A stretch of DNA of 64,000 nt from Sharpea porci (GCF_009695655.1 NZ_VUNM01000005.1:24001-88000); one strand, 5' to 3'. Counted from the first letter of the stretch, positions 14,967 to 23,593 are shown. Notes: generated by a model not told the origin, from the letters alone. A program made the numbers and translations.

Positions 14967-14971
14967 AATAG

Positions 14972-15004
14972 ACTACCAAAAGTTTTTCCTTTTGGTAGTT
15001 TTCA
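14972..15004 (+). terminator. Terminator after scfB
   Basis: ACTACCAAAAG pairs with CTTTTGGTAGT around a T-rich loop, followed by TTTTC. Confidence 0.85.
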
Positions 15005-15035
15005 ATTAGAATAGAAAAGCGAAAGGATGATTGTC

Positions 15036-16427
15036 ATGAAACCAACCCATAATACATATACCCCAGTCGCCGACTTTATCGAAGACTATATTCAAAGTCA
15101 TACAGTACGTGCCCATATGCCTGGTCATAAAGGTAGAGCCCCAACAGATAACCAGGATGCCATCTATGCTCATGATCTTACAGAAATCACCGGTGCAGAT
15201 TCACTCTATGAAGCAGAAGGTATTCTTCTTCAAAGTGAAGAGATTGCAACTTCGCTATTTGGTTCCTATCATACCTATTACTCAGCAGGAGGCTCTTCAC
15301 AATGTATCAAAACGATGTGTGCCCTAGCTTGTGCCTACCATTACCAAAATCATACACAACGCCCTTTGATACTTGCTGGACGTAATGCCCACAAGACATT
15401 CATCCATGCCTCACAGCTACTAAGATTTGATATCAGATGGCTAGAAAGCAGCGATGATGATTCCTTATGTGAATGCAAGATAACCCCTGCTTCACTTGAA
15501 AAAGCACTCTCTTCTTTAGATGCATTGCCTTGTGCGCTTTACCTGACAAGTCCTGACTATCTTGGTAATATCTTAGATATCAAAGAGCTAGCTGCAGTGT
15601 GTCATAAATATCATATGATCTTACTTGTCGATAACGCACATGGTGCTTATCTGAAATTCATGGATGAACCATTCATTCACCCCATTGATGCTGGGGCTGA
15701 TCTAGTCTGTGATTCTGCCCATAAGACATTACCTGCTCTCACTGGTGCAGCTTATCTTCATATAAGCAAGCATGCGCCAGCAGCTCTTCTCAAGCTCTCA
15801 GCTACCATCAGGGATTATAGTGTCATGTTTGGTTCAACAAGTCCTTCTTATCTCATCATGGAGTCAATGGATCATGTAAATGAGTGGCTCATTAAGCATC
15901 CTGACGCCTATAAGCAATTTGCCATCAAAATAAGCAAATTAAAACAAAATATCAAAGCATTAGGTTTTCATTTAAGAGAGAATGAACCATTCAAAATTAC
16001 GCTGTCCGTTCCTAATCAGGGAAAATCCTTGATGGCAGACCTTACTGCCCATCATATTGAATGTGAGTATGCTGATCCGGACTTTGTCGTATTGATGTTA
16101 ACTCCCTTTAATAGCGATGAAGATCTTAGTCGTATTAATCATGTGTTTGCCTCCTTATCTCATAAGGAAAAATATCTTCAAAATAGAATGAAGCGGATGA
16201 AAACATCTCTTCCTGAAGTGAAGTATCAGCCTTATGAAGTCCTTTTTGCTTCAGAAGAAGAAATCAATGTTGATGAAAAATGTATTGGTCGTATCTGTGT
16301 CAGATGTCATATTGGCTGTCCCCCTGCCATTCTTCCCATTGTCCCTGGTGAAGTCATCAATGCACAAACTATCATAGTTTTAATGAAATATGACATCAAA
16401 ACCATACATGTCCTCAAGAATTTATAA
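15036..16427 (+). CDS. Orn/Lys/Arg decarboxylase-family PLP enzyme
   Basis: About 463 residues with the fold I decarboxylase plan: HMPGHKGRAP near the start, DLTEITGADSLYEAEGIL, a substrate/PLP loop with YYSAGGSSQC, the PLP aspartate in LLVDNAHGAYLKF and the Schiff-base lysine in VCDSAHKTLPALTGAAYL. It resembles the Bacillus SpeA/YaaO group that decarboxylates arginine, lysine or ornithine to polyamine precursors; the exact substrate is not clear. ATG 15036 is favoured because GAAAGGA lies 8 bases before it, while an ATG three codons earlier overlaps that site. It stands alone after the SCIFF locus terminator. Confidence 0.88.
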   Translation: MKPTHNTYTPVADFIEDYIQSHTVRAHMPGHKGRAPTDNQDAIYAHDLTEITGADSLYEAEGILLQSEEIATSLFGSYHTYYSAGGSSQCIKTMCALACAYHYQNHTQRPLILAGRNAHKTFIHASQLLRFDIRWLESSDDDSLCECKITPASLEKALSSLDALPCALYLTSPDYLGNILDIKELAAVCHKYHMILLVDNAHGAYLKFMDEPFIHPIDAGADLVCDSAHKTLPALTGAAYLHISKHAPAALLKLSATIRDYSVMFGSTSPSYLIMESMDHVNEWLIKHPDAYKQFAIKISKLKQNIKALGFHLRENEPFKITLSVPNQGKSLMADLTAHHIECEYADPDFVVLMLTPFNSDEDLSRINHVFASLSHKEKYLQNRMKRMKTSLPEVKYQPYEVLFASEEEINVDEKCIGRICVRCHIGCPPAILPIVPGEVINAQTIIVLMKYDIKTIHVLKNL

Positions 16428-16486
16428 GATACAAAAAGCACTTATAACTTTACATGCTCTCTTCTAGATTTTGCATATTCGAGATT

Positions 16487-16508
16487 TTGATATACTTATG
16501 TATATCAA
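16487..16508 (+). promoter_or_regulatory. Inverted repeat TTGATATAC-TTAT-GTATATCAA
   Basis: A perfect 9-bp inverted repeat with a 4-base centre lies about 15 bases before the Shine-Dalgarno site of the next small gene. It looks like an operator, possibly for the small protein itself. Confidence 0.55.
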
Positions 16509-16537
16509 CTCATAGCTATCACAGGAAGGAACAAAAT

Positions 16538-16696
16538 ATAGAAGATAAATACAAGGCTCAAAAGAAATATGCAAAGAATAATATAAAGAAACTAAGTTGT
16601 TCATATCCTGCTGAATTTGTCAATCAATTCAAGGATGCATGGAAAAAACTCAACATTAAAATTAAGATCAAGACAAAAGACCTATCAGTCGAATAA
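16538..16696 (+). CDS. Small basic protein, Arc/RHH-like, without a standard start codon
   Basis: About 52 residues: EDKYKAQKKYAKNNIKKLSC then SYPAEFVNQFKDAWKKLNIK, ending in a lysine-rich tail. The opening closely resembles small ribbon-helix-helix-like proteins that begin with M-x-x-KYKAQKKY. A strong AGGAAGGA site lies 7 bases before the codon where Met is expected, but that codon is ATA (16538-16540). Either a rare ATA start is used or the start was lost by mutation; the only in-frame ATG (16454) is far upstream with no ribosome site. The upstream palindrome and the terminator overlapping the stop suggest a compact, intact transcription unit. Confidence 0.5.
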   Translation: MEDKYKAQKKYAKNNIKKLSCSYPAEFVNQFKDAWKKLNIKIKIKTKDLSVE

Positions 16697-16710
16697 ACGA
16701 ATGATAGGTC
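16679..16710 (+). terminator. Terminator overlapping the small gene's stop
   Basis: GACCTATCA (16679-16687) and TGATAGGTC (16702-16710) pair perfectly, followed by TTTTAGG. The stop codon lies in the loop. Confidence 0.85.
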
Positions 16711-16788
16711 TTTTAGGCATGTAATCTTTCAATCCTACCTAATATCATTTTTATCACATTTCTATGAACAAAGCTTATATCATATTGC

Positions 16789-17436
16789 TTATGTATGACT
16801 TAATTCAATGATTCTATGGCAGCTATTTGCGACATTCATATCATGTGTCACAATCACAATTGTTTTATGTTGTTGATTCATTTGAAGTAATTTATGCATG
16901 ACGAGATCCCTATTGCTTGCATCTAAAGATCCTGTTGGTTCATCTGCTAAGATAATATCACAATCTTTAATGATCAGTTTAATTAGGGCAAGCCTTTGTT
17001 GCTCTCCTCCACTTAATTGATAGACTTTATTTTTAAGTTTACCTGTTAATTGGAATTCATCAAGAAGTCTTTCCATTTCTTCTTTTTGTATTTTCTTTGA
17101 AGTCTTCTTGTAAGCATAGGCAAGTTTTAAATTCCATTCAACAGTTTCATCTTCAACCAAACCATAGTTCTGAAATAAATAGCCTATTGTATATCTTCTA
17201 AGCATCATAGCATCTTTTGTATTGATATGCTTTATAGTTTTCCCTTTTATCATATAATGGCCTGATGTTGGCAAAGAGATTAATCCAAGGATATTAAGTA
17301 ATGTTGTTTTACCACATCCACTCTCACCTACAATAGCAACCATCTCTCCTTCATTGATTTGCATATTCATATTATGTAGTACTGTTGTTCCTGCAAATGT
17401 CTTATTAAGATTTTCTATTTCAATAATTGGCTTCAT
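16789..17436 (-). CDS. ABC transporter ATP-binding protein (bacteriocin-export/MacB-like type)
   Basis: A 215-residue ATPase with all motifs: Walker A GESGCGKTTLLNILG near residue 38, Q-loop YLFQNYGLVEDETVEWNL, signature YQLSGGEQQRLAL near 139, Walker B CDIILADEPTGSLD near 160 and the H-loop VTHD. The QNYGLVEDETVEWNL region and short length recall the lactococcin-972-group export ATPases. It follows the DUF1430-type permease by three bases and should energise it. Last gene of the operon with the two-component system upstream. Confidence 0.9.
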   Translation of the reverse strand: MKPIIEIENLNKTFAGTTVLHNMNMQINEGEMVAIVGESGCGKTTLLNILGLISLPTSGHYMIKGKTIKHINTKDAMMLRRYTIGYLFQNYGLVEDETVEWNLKLAYAYKKTSKKIQKEEMERLLDEFQLTGKLKNKVYQLSGGEQQRLALIKLIIKDCDIILADEPTGSLDASNRDLVMHKLLQMNQQHKTIVIVTHDMNVANSCHRIIELSHT

Positions 17437-17439
17437 CTC

Positions 17440-19434
17440 CTATTCCCCTTTCATGATTTCGGATATATTCCATAAAATCAGCTTATTAAACATAATAAAA
17501 AGTAATACAAAATCTAAGAAGACTGAAACAAAGATAATAAGTATATTTTGTTGTAAGAGGAATAATGGGATTGCAAGAACAAGAATAATCATTTCGATGA
17601 TCAGTTGGTATTTCATACTTTTTATTCTTGAAAAGCCCATTAAATATTTGAGAGCATATCTTTTTCTATTAACCATTATCTCTAAATAGTTTGAAAAGAA
17701 TATAATCATTATCAACGTTATGACAAATAACGCTACAAAAACAAAAGACTGATAAACAAGAAATTCATAATATCTAATATCATCAGATAGCGGTGTCAAC
17801 ATAGTTCCTGCTGAAAGCAAATTGTTAAGATCATACTTTTTTAAAAGCATTTTGTACGCATCTCGATCTTTTAACTCAAATGCCAGTTTCCCATTAGACA
17901 TTTCTGATAAATACCATGTTCCTGCAAACTGTCTATGATCAATAAAGACAATCGCATTTCTTATTTCCTTCCCTGTTTCTAATAAGTATTCATTAAGTAA
18001 AGGTGTTATCTGATGATCTTGAATATAGATGATTTGAAAATCATGATGATCTTGTTCTGCTTTACCTAGATAGTAATTGTCATAGTTCATCATGGCATTA
18101 TATTGCTCATGACAGAATGCTTCTACATCTTTATCACCTTTATATTTCTCAGGCACTAATATAACTGCTTGATCTTTAGGCAAAGATAACTTTTTACCAT
18201 TCACCCCCACAAAATTCATATACCTCTCATAATAATTCTCATTAACAACTACATAATTATCAGAATAGGAATCATTTAATTTTTCAAAGCTTGTCTGGTG
18301 TATTTTATAATAGGCATCATTGGTGATAGATGTCATATTCGCATCCACAAGTAAAGCCTGATTGTTATATTCTCTATATAGGCTTTTCACATTCTTTGCG
18401 AGATGCTCAATATGATTATGATCTGAAAATACTTTGTCATACTCATCTGAATTAAAGCCATTGGATGTGAAATACTTTGATAGAACTCTATATTTGTTGA
18501 TTGTATGAACTGAGGCATTATAGTTTTTCAGTTGATGAGAGAGTATTGAAATTGATATCGTCACAACAAGAATAAATACAATTTTTATTACATGAATGGC
18601 ATTATTCATTGTTGAAGAATAGATATGATTCTTTATCACAGCATTGATATCAATGTTTCTTATACTAAACTGGGTAAACATTAATTGAATAATATTCATT
18701 ATTCCAACCACACAAAATGTTATCAACAGGCCAATAAAGTAATCCCTGCTTACATTCTTATTCAACATACAATAACTAAAATGCAACAAGAACGTTACAA
18801 CAAAAGCAATAAACTCCATTGGGATAAATTCAGAAAATGAATCCACAATCATTCTTCCCGATGAAAATCCATTAAGTTTCTTAATAGCATTGACTTTCAT
18901 TCTAGATATTGTATAAGCCAATAAAATAAATTGTGATATGAGAAGAAGTATCAATAGATTCATTGCATTATTCTTAGCTACTTGCATATAGCTTACCTTG
19001 TCATTTTTTACAGGACTGATTGTTATTCCTAGTTTTTGGGCAATATCTCTTAGTTGCTTAGAAGATGCATTGGTTTTGAATGTTCCTGTTGAATCAATAA
19101 AATCCTCTTTACCTAGTGTTAGATATTTGATTTCTTTTTCTTTACTTAGTGGTTTTAAGGGAGACACTGAGATATCCTTCGTATCATAAACTTCATATTT
19201 CTGCATGCCATCCATGGATACTGGTTCTTTAATAATCTCTACAGAGATATTTCTTGCCAGCAATTCATTATAGAGCTGCCCTAAGTTCTCACCATTGGCT
19301 TCTTCTACATAATAGCTATTGTAATGGCTAACTCCCATATTATTGAGAAAATAAATATCATAAAAGGACTGCCCATAAATAAAGGAACATACTAACATTT
19401 GTCCAACAAGAAAAATGAGAAGAAATTTTTTCAT
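17440..19434 (-). CDS. ABC transporter permease, bacteriocin-associated (DUF1430-like)
   Basis: About 664 residues. An N-terminal membrane helix is followed by an extracellular domain, three membrane helices around residues 160-260, a large second extracellular domain (residues about 305-560) and three or four helices at the C-terminus: the FtsX/MacB-like layout of bacteriocin-associated integral membrane proteins. No protease domain is present. It may export or detoxify an antimicrobial peptide together with the ATPase. I choose the start MKKFLLIF (19432-19434); an ATG four codons earlier directly abuts AGGA. The Shine-Dalgarno region can be masked by pairing with the preceding small ORF. 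Confidence 0.82.
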   Translation of the reverse strand: MKKFLLIFLVGQMLVCSFIYGQSFYDIYFLNNMGVSHYNSYYVEEANGENLGQLYNELLARNISVEIIKEPVSMDGMQKYEVYDTKDISVSPLKPLSKEKEIKYLTLGKEDFIDSTGTFKTNASSKQLRDIAQKLGITISPVKNDKVSYMQVAKNNAMNLLILLLISQFILLAYTISRMKVNAIKKLNGFSSGRMIVDSFSEFIPMEFIAFVVTFLLHFSYCMLNKNVSRDYFIGLLITFCVVGIMNIIQLMFTQFSIRNIDINAVIKNHIYSSTMNNAIHVIKIVFILVVTISISILSHQLKNYNASVHTINKYRVLSKYFTSNGFNSDEYDKVFSDHNHIEHLAKNVKSLYREYNNQALLVDANMTSITNDAYYKIHQTSFEKLNDSYSDNYVVVNENYYERYMNFVGVNGKKLSLPKDQAVILVPEKYKGDKDVEAFCHEQYNAMMNYDNYYLGKAEQDHHDFQIIYIQDHQITPLLNEYLLETGKEIRNAIVFIDHRQFAGTWYLSEMSNGKLAFELKDRDAYKMLLKKYDLNNLLSAGTMLTPLSDDIRYYEFLVYQSFVFVALFVITLIMIIFFSNYLEIMVNRKRYALKYLMGFSRIKSMKYQLIIEMIILVLAIPLFLLQQNILIIFVSVFLDFVLLFIMFNKLILWNISEIMKGE

Positions 19435-19444
19435 ATATATTACC

Positions 19445-19629
19445 ATTCCTAAAGAATTAGGTAAGAGTCTAAAATATGAATCTGATACGGAACAACTCTC
19501 AAGAATATTGAATTCACTACTTTTTATCTTTCATATTTTAATATGCATAAAGCGGAGAGAAGTTCCCTATCATATAACTTTTTTCAATCTTATGTTCTCC
19601 TTTTTTCTATAACTCTTACCTAAAGGAAT
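19445..19629 (-). promoter_or_regulatory. Long-range inverted repeat masking the permease ribosome site
   Basis: Minus-strand ATTCCTTTAGGTAAGAGT (19612-19629) is complementary to the region at 19445-19468 (ACTCTTACCTAA, six unpaired bases, AGGAAT). The second arm contains the permease Shine-Dalgarno AGGA, and the first arm lies inside a 28-codon ORF. Translation of that ORF would open the pairing. Confidence 0.5.
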
Positions 19630-19656
19630 CATATCAACTCTCAATAACAGAATCAT
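19570..19656 (-). CDS. Small ORF (28 codons) between kinase and permease, possible leader peptide
   Basis: ATG 19654-19656 sits behind GTGAGGATGAAG, 15 bases after the kinase stop. The product starts MILLLRVDMIPLGKSYRK and ends KKENIRLKKVI. A second Shine-Dalgarno (AAAAAGGAG) precedes an in-frame TTG near the end, so the region may also be the leftover start of a lost peptide gene. Its codons form one arm of the inverted repeat that masks the permease start, which argues for a regulatory leader. No homologue recognised. Confidence 0.4.
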   Translation of the reverse strand: MILLLRVDMIPLGKSYRKKENIRLKKVI

Positions 19657-19671
19657 AACTTCATCCTCACT

Positions 19672-21003
19672 TTAACCTAACTTTTTAGGCAATGTGATAT
19701 TTACTTGCATTCCATTATGATTTCTAAATTCTGTAGTTCCTGAATGTAATTCAATAATTCTCTTAACAACAACCGTTCCCCAACCGTGGACTTCATTGAT
19801 ATTTTGTTGTCCATTATTTATTCTTTGCGCCTTCTCTTCATTCATCCCAACACCATTATCACTAAAAGTCATGACTATATGATCAACTTCTTCTTTGATA
19901 TAAATAGAGATGCGACACCCCTGTTCATTATGAACAATACTGTTGATAAGAAGATTATCGACAGCTCTCTTAAATAAATGCTCATCACCCTCTACATAGA
20001 TTTTTCCTCTTTTAGAATCATGATCAAATACAAATTCATACTGATCCAATGCATAGATATTCATCACATCAGCGATGCATTCCCTCATAAGTCTACATAT
20101 ATCAATAGTTTTCGATTTAAGAATAAATTGTTGATTGTCTAATTGATTGATAAGATTTAAATCGTTGACGAGAAATGTGATTTTGAATGATTGATTCTTA
20201 ATCACTTCTAGCATTTGTTTCTTTTCAATGTCCTGCTCTAAGTCACCAAGCTCCTCTGTCTTTCCTACAATAACTGATAAAGGCGTCCTGATATCATGTG
20301 ACACGCCTGCTAACCATTCTTCTTTCATAGCATTTGTTTTCTTGACTATAAGCTTTTGTTCGTTGAGTCTCTTTGATACTTTGTTGATAGCTGCTTTTAT
20401 ATCTTTGAGATAGCCTTTTTCTTCTAATGCAATCTCTTCTTCTTGCGATACATCCAGTATGCCAGATACAACAGTATTCAGTTCTTTCATAAATATTAAA
20501 GACATATAATATGCTAATACAATGGTAATAAGTACATTAAAGAATACAAGAAGCACAAGAATCATTCTTGCCTCTTGAATTCCAACAGATAGGTTTGCCT
20601 TCCAGATACTATCAGGCGCATTTCCCAAGACAACAAGCCCTCCTGGTATATTCAACATCTCTACTGGATAGTCTTCAACATACCATTTTGAATAATCAAT
20701 AAGTTCTCCCAATTCATAATTTCTTTTTAATTTCTTTGGAAGTTTATATGAATAAGCTAAACTTCCATTCTTTTTAAGAACCATCATCCATTGATAATGA
20801 TCGTTGATATACTTTTTGCTATTCTTGCTGACTGTACAAGACTTCTCATCTATCTTTATCCCATCAATAAATTGAATCATTCTTTCAGGATCTTTTCTTT
20901 CCATGGAATGAGTCCATACTTTAATAAAAATGGTGTTGATAATGATTAATATGGAAACAATCACTACTGTGATCTTGATATATCTTTTAATTATGTTCTT
21001 CAT
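19672..21003 (-). CDS. Sensor histidine kinase
   Basis: A 443-residue membrane kinase: first helix about residues 8-28, an extracellular domain of about 115 residues, second helix about 145-170, then a HAMP-like linker, the H-box VSHDIRTPLSVIVGK near residue 235, N-box DNLLINSIVHNEQG, G1 box FSDNGVGMNEEKA and G2 box HGWGTVVVKRI. It should autophosphorylate on a signal and pass phosphate to the response regulator encoded 10 bases upstream. With the bacteriocin-type transporter downstream, peptide or cell-envelope sensing is a reasonable guess; unlike BceS kinases it has a large extracellular loop. Confidence 0.92.
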   Translation of the reverse strand: MKNIIKRYIKITVVIVSILIIINTIFIKVWTHSMERKDPERMIQFIDGIKIDEKSCTVSKNSKKYINDHYQWMMVLKKNGSLAYSYKLPKKLKRNYELGELIDYSKWYVEDYPVEMLNIPGGLVVLGNAPDSIWKANLSVGIQEARMILVLLVFFNVLITIVLAYYMSLIFMKELNTVVSGILDVSQEEEIALEEKGYLKDIKAAINKVSKRLNEQKLIVKKTNAMKEEWLAGVSHDIRTPLSVIVGKTEELGDLEQDIEKKQMLEVIKNQSFKITFLVNDLNLINQLDNQQFILKSKTIDICRLMRECIADVMNIYALDQYEFVFDHDSKRGKIYVEGDEHLFKRAVDNLLINSIVHNEQGCRISIYIKEEVDHIVMTFSDNGVGMNEEKAQRINNGQQNINEVHGWGTVVVKRIIELHSGTTEFRNHNGMQVNITLPKKLG

Positions 21004-21013
21004 GATATTCGTG

Positions 21014-21709
21014 TTAGACTTTTAATTTATAGCCAATTCCTTTAATAGTAAGTAAATATTGTGGTTCAGATGGATGCGCCTCTATCTTCTTTCTAATTCT
21101 TCTTATATGCATGATAAGACTCTGTTCATTGCCATCCATTTCTTCTCCCCAAATGGTTTCTGCAAGTGCATCCTTTGTCACAACGCGGTTCTTATTTTCA
21201 TATAACTTTTTTAATATTGTTCTCTCTGTAGCTGTCATGCCAACACTTTCTTGTCCTTTAATAATAAGATTTTGTGAGAAATCAATCTCCACTTCTCCTA
21301 ATTTAAAGAACAGATCTCTTGAATGATCAAATTGATAAGCACGTCTTAATATCGCTGAAATTCTAAAGATGAGCTCCTTCATCAAAAAAGGCTTAGTGAT
21401 ATAATCATCAGCCCCTAGTCCAAGCCCAACAAGCTTATCGACATCCTCATCTTTAGCTGTTAAGAAAATAACTGGCACATCTACATACTTTCTTGCAAAT
21501 TGTAATATTTCATATCCATCTCCATCAGGCAGCATAATATCCAAGACAAGTAATTGAGGTCTTTCAGACATAAATAATGTTTTAGCCTCTTTTACAGTAC
21601 TAGCTGAAATTGTTCTATAGAAGCCTTCTCTTAGAAGCTCTTGTTTTATATGTGTAATGATTTCTTTTTCATCATCTACAAGCAGTATTTTATATTCCTT
21701 GATATTCAT
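21014..21709 (-). CDS. OmpR/PhoB-family response regulator
   Basis: A 231-residue regulator: receiver domain with acidic pocket (LLVDDEKEI), phospho-Asp in LLVLDIMLPDGDGY near residue 58, Thr in VIFLTAKDED and Lys in DDYITKPF; C-terminal winged helix with MTATERTILKKLYENKNRVV and IMHIRRIRKKIEAH. It should control this operon, which also encodes the kinase and ABC transporter. Start ATG follows a weak AGGAGAC site. Confidence 0.94.
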   Translation of the reverse strand: MNIKEYKILLVDDEKEIITHIKQELLREGFYRTISASTVKEAKTLFMSERPQLLVLDIMLPDGDGYEILQFARKYVDVPVIFLTAKDEDVDKLVGLGLGADDYITKPFLMKELIFRISAILRRAYQFDHSRDLFFKLGEVEIDFSQNLIIKGQESVGMTATERTILKKLYENKNRVVTKDALAETIWGEEMDGNEQSLIMHIRRIRKKIEAHPSEPQYLLTIKGIGYKLKV

Positions 21710-22224
21710 ACAGTCTCCTATTTTTGTAGTAAATTCTTAATGACAAATAATATCTTATATTTTTCTCAAAAAAATTGATAGTACCAATTAATACTATCAA
21801 ATGATGTTCATAAGACTTCTTGAGATAAGCGTAAGTATAATTTTCTACTTATTTCAGGAAAGTAAGTATTTCGTTAACTTATACCATTTGTCATAATGTC
21901 TCATTTTCCATCTAATGAGAAGATCCTTTTAAGGATGAGTCAAGATAGAACGAGATTCATCACAAGTCAAAGCATTCTCATAGCTTGAATCACCCAAAGC
22001 AAATCATTTTCATAGTATTTACGTTATAAACATTTCATATACGTTGCTGCAAAAAGAATAACATACGCAAAATATTTTATACAGCACCTGAATTTACTGA
22101 TTTCAATTATTCCCTATGTTAGAATTGAATTAGATAACACTATCAATAGTTTAACACTGGGTTTGTTCGCGAAATTTACATAGTCTCTAACGAAATAATA
22201 GTTTTCATAAATTGGAGGTAGAAT
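21710..22224. other. 515-base gene-free stretch with several hairpins
   Basis: No convincing ORF. It contains three inverted repeats: TTGATAGTA/TACTATCAA (21775-21800, with a T run on the minus strand), TCTCATT/AATGAGA (about 21898-21921) and ATCCTTTTAAGGAT (about 21926-21939). It must hold promoters for the response regulator operon (minus) and the 404-residue protein (plus), but I could not pick clear -35/-10 pairs. Confidence 0.5.
21775..21800 (-). terminator. Hairpin upstream of the response regulator
   Basis: TTGATAGTA-CCAATTAA-TACTATCAA, a perfect 9-bp stem; on the minus strand it is followed by seven T. It resembles a terminator in the leader of the two-component operon, or an operator. 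Confidence 0.5.
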
Positions 22225-23439
22225 ATGAATCAAAAAGAAAGCATTATCAGCCCAAACGAACTCACTATAACTAACACTGAAAACGAATTAATAGAGCTTA
22301 CTGAAGATTTGTTAAGAGATGCTAAAGCTTCTATTCATAACAATAAAACATTAAGTGTTCCTATTGCAGAATTATCTACTTTAGGTGCAGGTATTTCTTC
22401 ATTGATTCCAGCATTTAATACAGTTACGCAAACAACATCAATTGCGACAGATGGTTTATACAGAGTTGCAAATTCAGCGGCAGGTGATATTTTAAAGCAA
22501 GCTAAAGATGGTACATATTGGGGAGCTATGAAAACAGCAACTGGCCGTTCTAAAATGGCCAAATTTGCTGAAGTAGGTCCTTTGAATGCAACAACACAAA
22601 CTGTGGCTGCATTCAATCCAGGGACGATGTTAATGGCCGCAGCTCTATATTCTATAGAAAAGAATCTTGATGAAATAAAGAAAACGCAAAAGAAGATCAT
22701 GTCATTCTTAGAAATAGAAAATGAATCGCAAATCGAAGCTGATCTTGAATCCCTTATGAGTATTGTTTCGAATTACAAATATAATTGGGATAACAAGCTC
22801 TCAATAGCAAGTAGTCATAAACTTGTTATTGACATTAAAAATCGTGCTAGAAAAAACATGAATGCCTATCAAAAGAAAGTCACTGATTCACTCTCATCAA
22901 AACAATATGTCGTTGCCCAAGGAAAAATAAATGCATTCCTATCAGAATTAGAAAAGAAATTTAAGTATTACAGATTATCTCTTTACATTTTCTCATTAGC
23001 ATCATTGATAGAAATTATGCTAAGTGAAAATTATAGAGAAGATTATATCTGTAGAATCAAAAAAGAAGTTAAAACAATGTCTGATACATATCGTATGCAA
23101 TTCACTAAAGCTTCTTTGTATTTAGAAAAAATGGCTAATATTGGCATAGAAACCAATATTGTAAAGGGAATAGGAACTGCTGGTAATACTTTGGGAAAAT
23201 TTATTGGGAATATTCCTTTAATTAAAGAAGGTCCTGTTGATGAATTCTTGCAAGATAAAGGTTCCCATTTGCAGAAAAATGCTATGAAAATAGAACAAAA
23301 AGCGATACGTTCATTTGCGACATTGGGCAATCCAGAAACAAGTGTATTTGAAGATAGAATGGATGATATGATTCAAATCTTCAATCATACATCACAAATA
23401 TGCTTTAATCAGGAAAAGATTTATCTAATGACAGATTAA
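22225..23439 (+). CDS. Unrecognised 404-residue protein, helical with hydrophobic segments
   Basis: I do not recognise the family. A strong TTGGAGG site precedes the ATG. Visible features: a low-complexity N-terminus, then Gly/Ala/Thr/Ser-rich amphipathic stretches (ELSTLGAGISSLIPAFNTVT near residue 50; NPGTMLMAAALYSIEKNLDE near 132) followed by a long charged helical region (residues about 145-310, coiled-coil-like, with IKKTQKKIMSFLEIE) and another Gly-rich patch (IGTAGNTLGKFIGNI). There is no signal peptide. A hydrophobic hairpin between long helices recalls alpha-helical pore-forming proteins, but this is only an impression. It lies alone, between the two-component operon and the ABC-F gene, with terminator-like structure and a repeat element after it. 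Confidence 0.8.
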   Translation: MNQKESIISPNELTITNTENELIELTEDLLRDAKASIHNNKTLSVPIAELSTLGAGISSLIPAFNTVTQTTSIATDGLYRVANSAAGDILKQAKDGTYWGAMKTATGRSKMAKFAEVGPLNATTQTVAAFNPGTMLMAAALYSIEKNLDEIKKTQKKIMSFLEIENESQIEADLESLMSIVSNYKYNWDNKLSIASSHKLVIDIKNRARKNMNAYQKKVTDSLSSKQYVVAQGKINAFLSELEKKFKYYRLSLYIFSLASLIEIMLSENYREDYICRIKKEVKTMSDTYRMQFTKASLYLEKMANIGIETNIVKGIGTAGNTLGKFIGNIPLIKEGPVDEFLQDKGSHLQKNAMKIEQKAIRSFATLGNPETSVFEDRMDDMIQIFNHTSQICFNQEKIYLMTD

Positions 23440-23466
23440 GAAAAATGTTTATGATTATTTTTCTAT

Positions 23467-23503
23467 AAATATCTCTGTTTTCTACGAAAAAAAGTTCTAT
23501 GAA
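23467..23503 (+). repeat. Dispersed 37-nt element, copy 2
   Basis: Second copy of the element at 12940-12976 (32 of 37 identical). Here the unit runs on into a strong hairpin whose 3' arm (AACCAATACTTTT) is partly shared with copy 1. Confidence 0.6.
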
Positions 23504-23545
23504 GGACTAATCTCAAATATGTTTCTTTAAAGTTAAATGGATGAA

Positions 23546-23593
23546 AAAAGTATTGGTTGTTGCTTTCTTAATAAGCAATAAACCAATACTTTT
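23546..23593 (+). terminator. Strong hairpin after the 404-residue gene
   Basis: AAAAGTATTGGTT and AACCAATACTTTT pair perfectly over 13 bp, extended by TTGCTT/AAGCAA inside. It ends in TTTTCAT and can serve as a terminator or as the 3' end of a small RNA. Confidence 0.7.
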
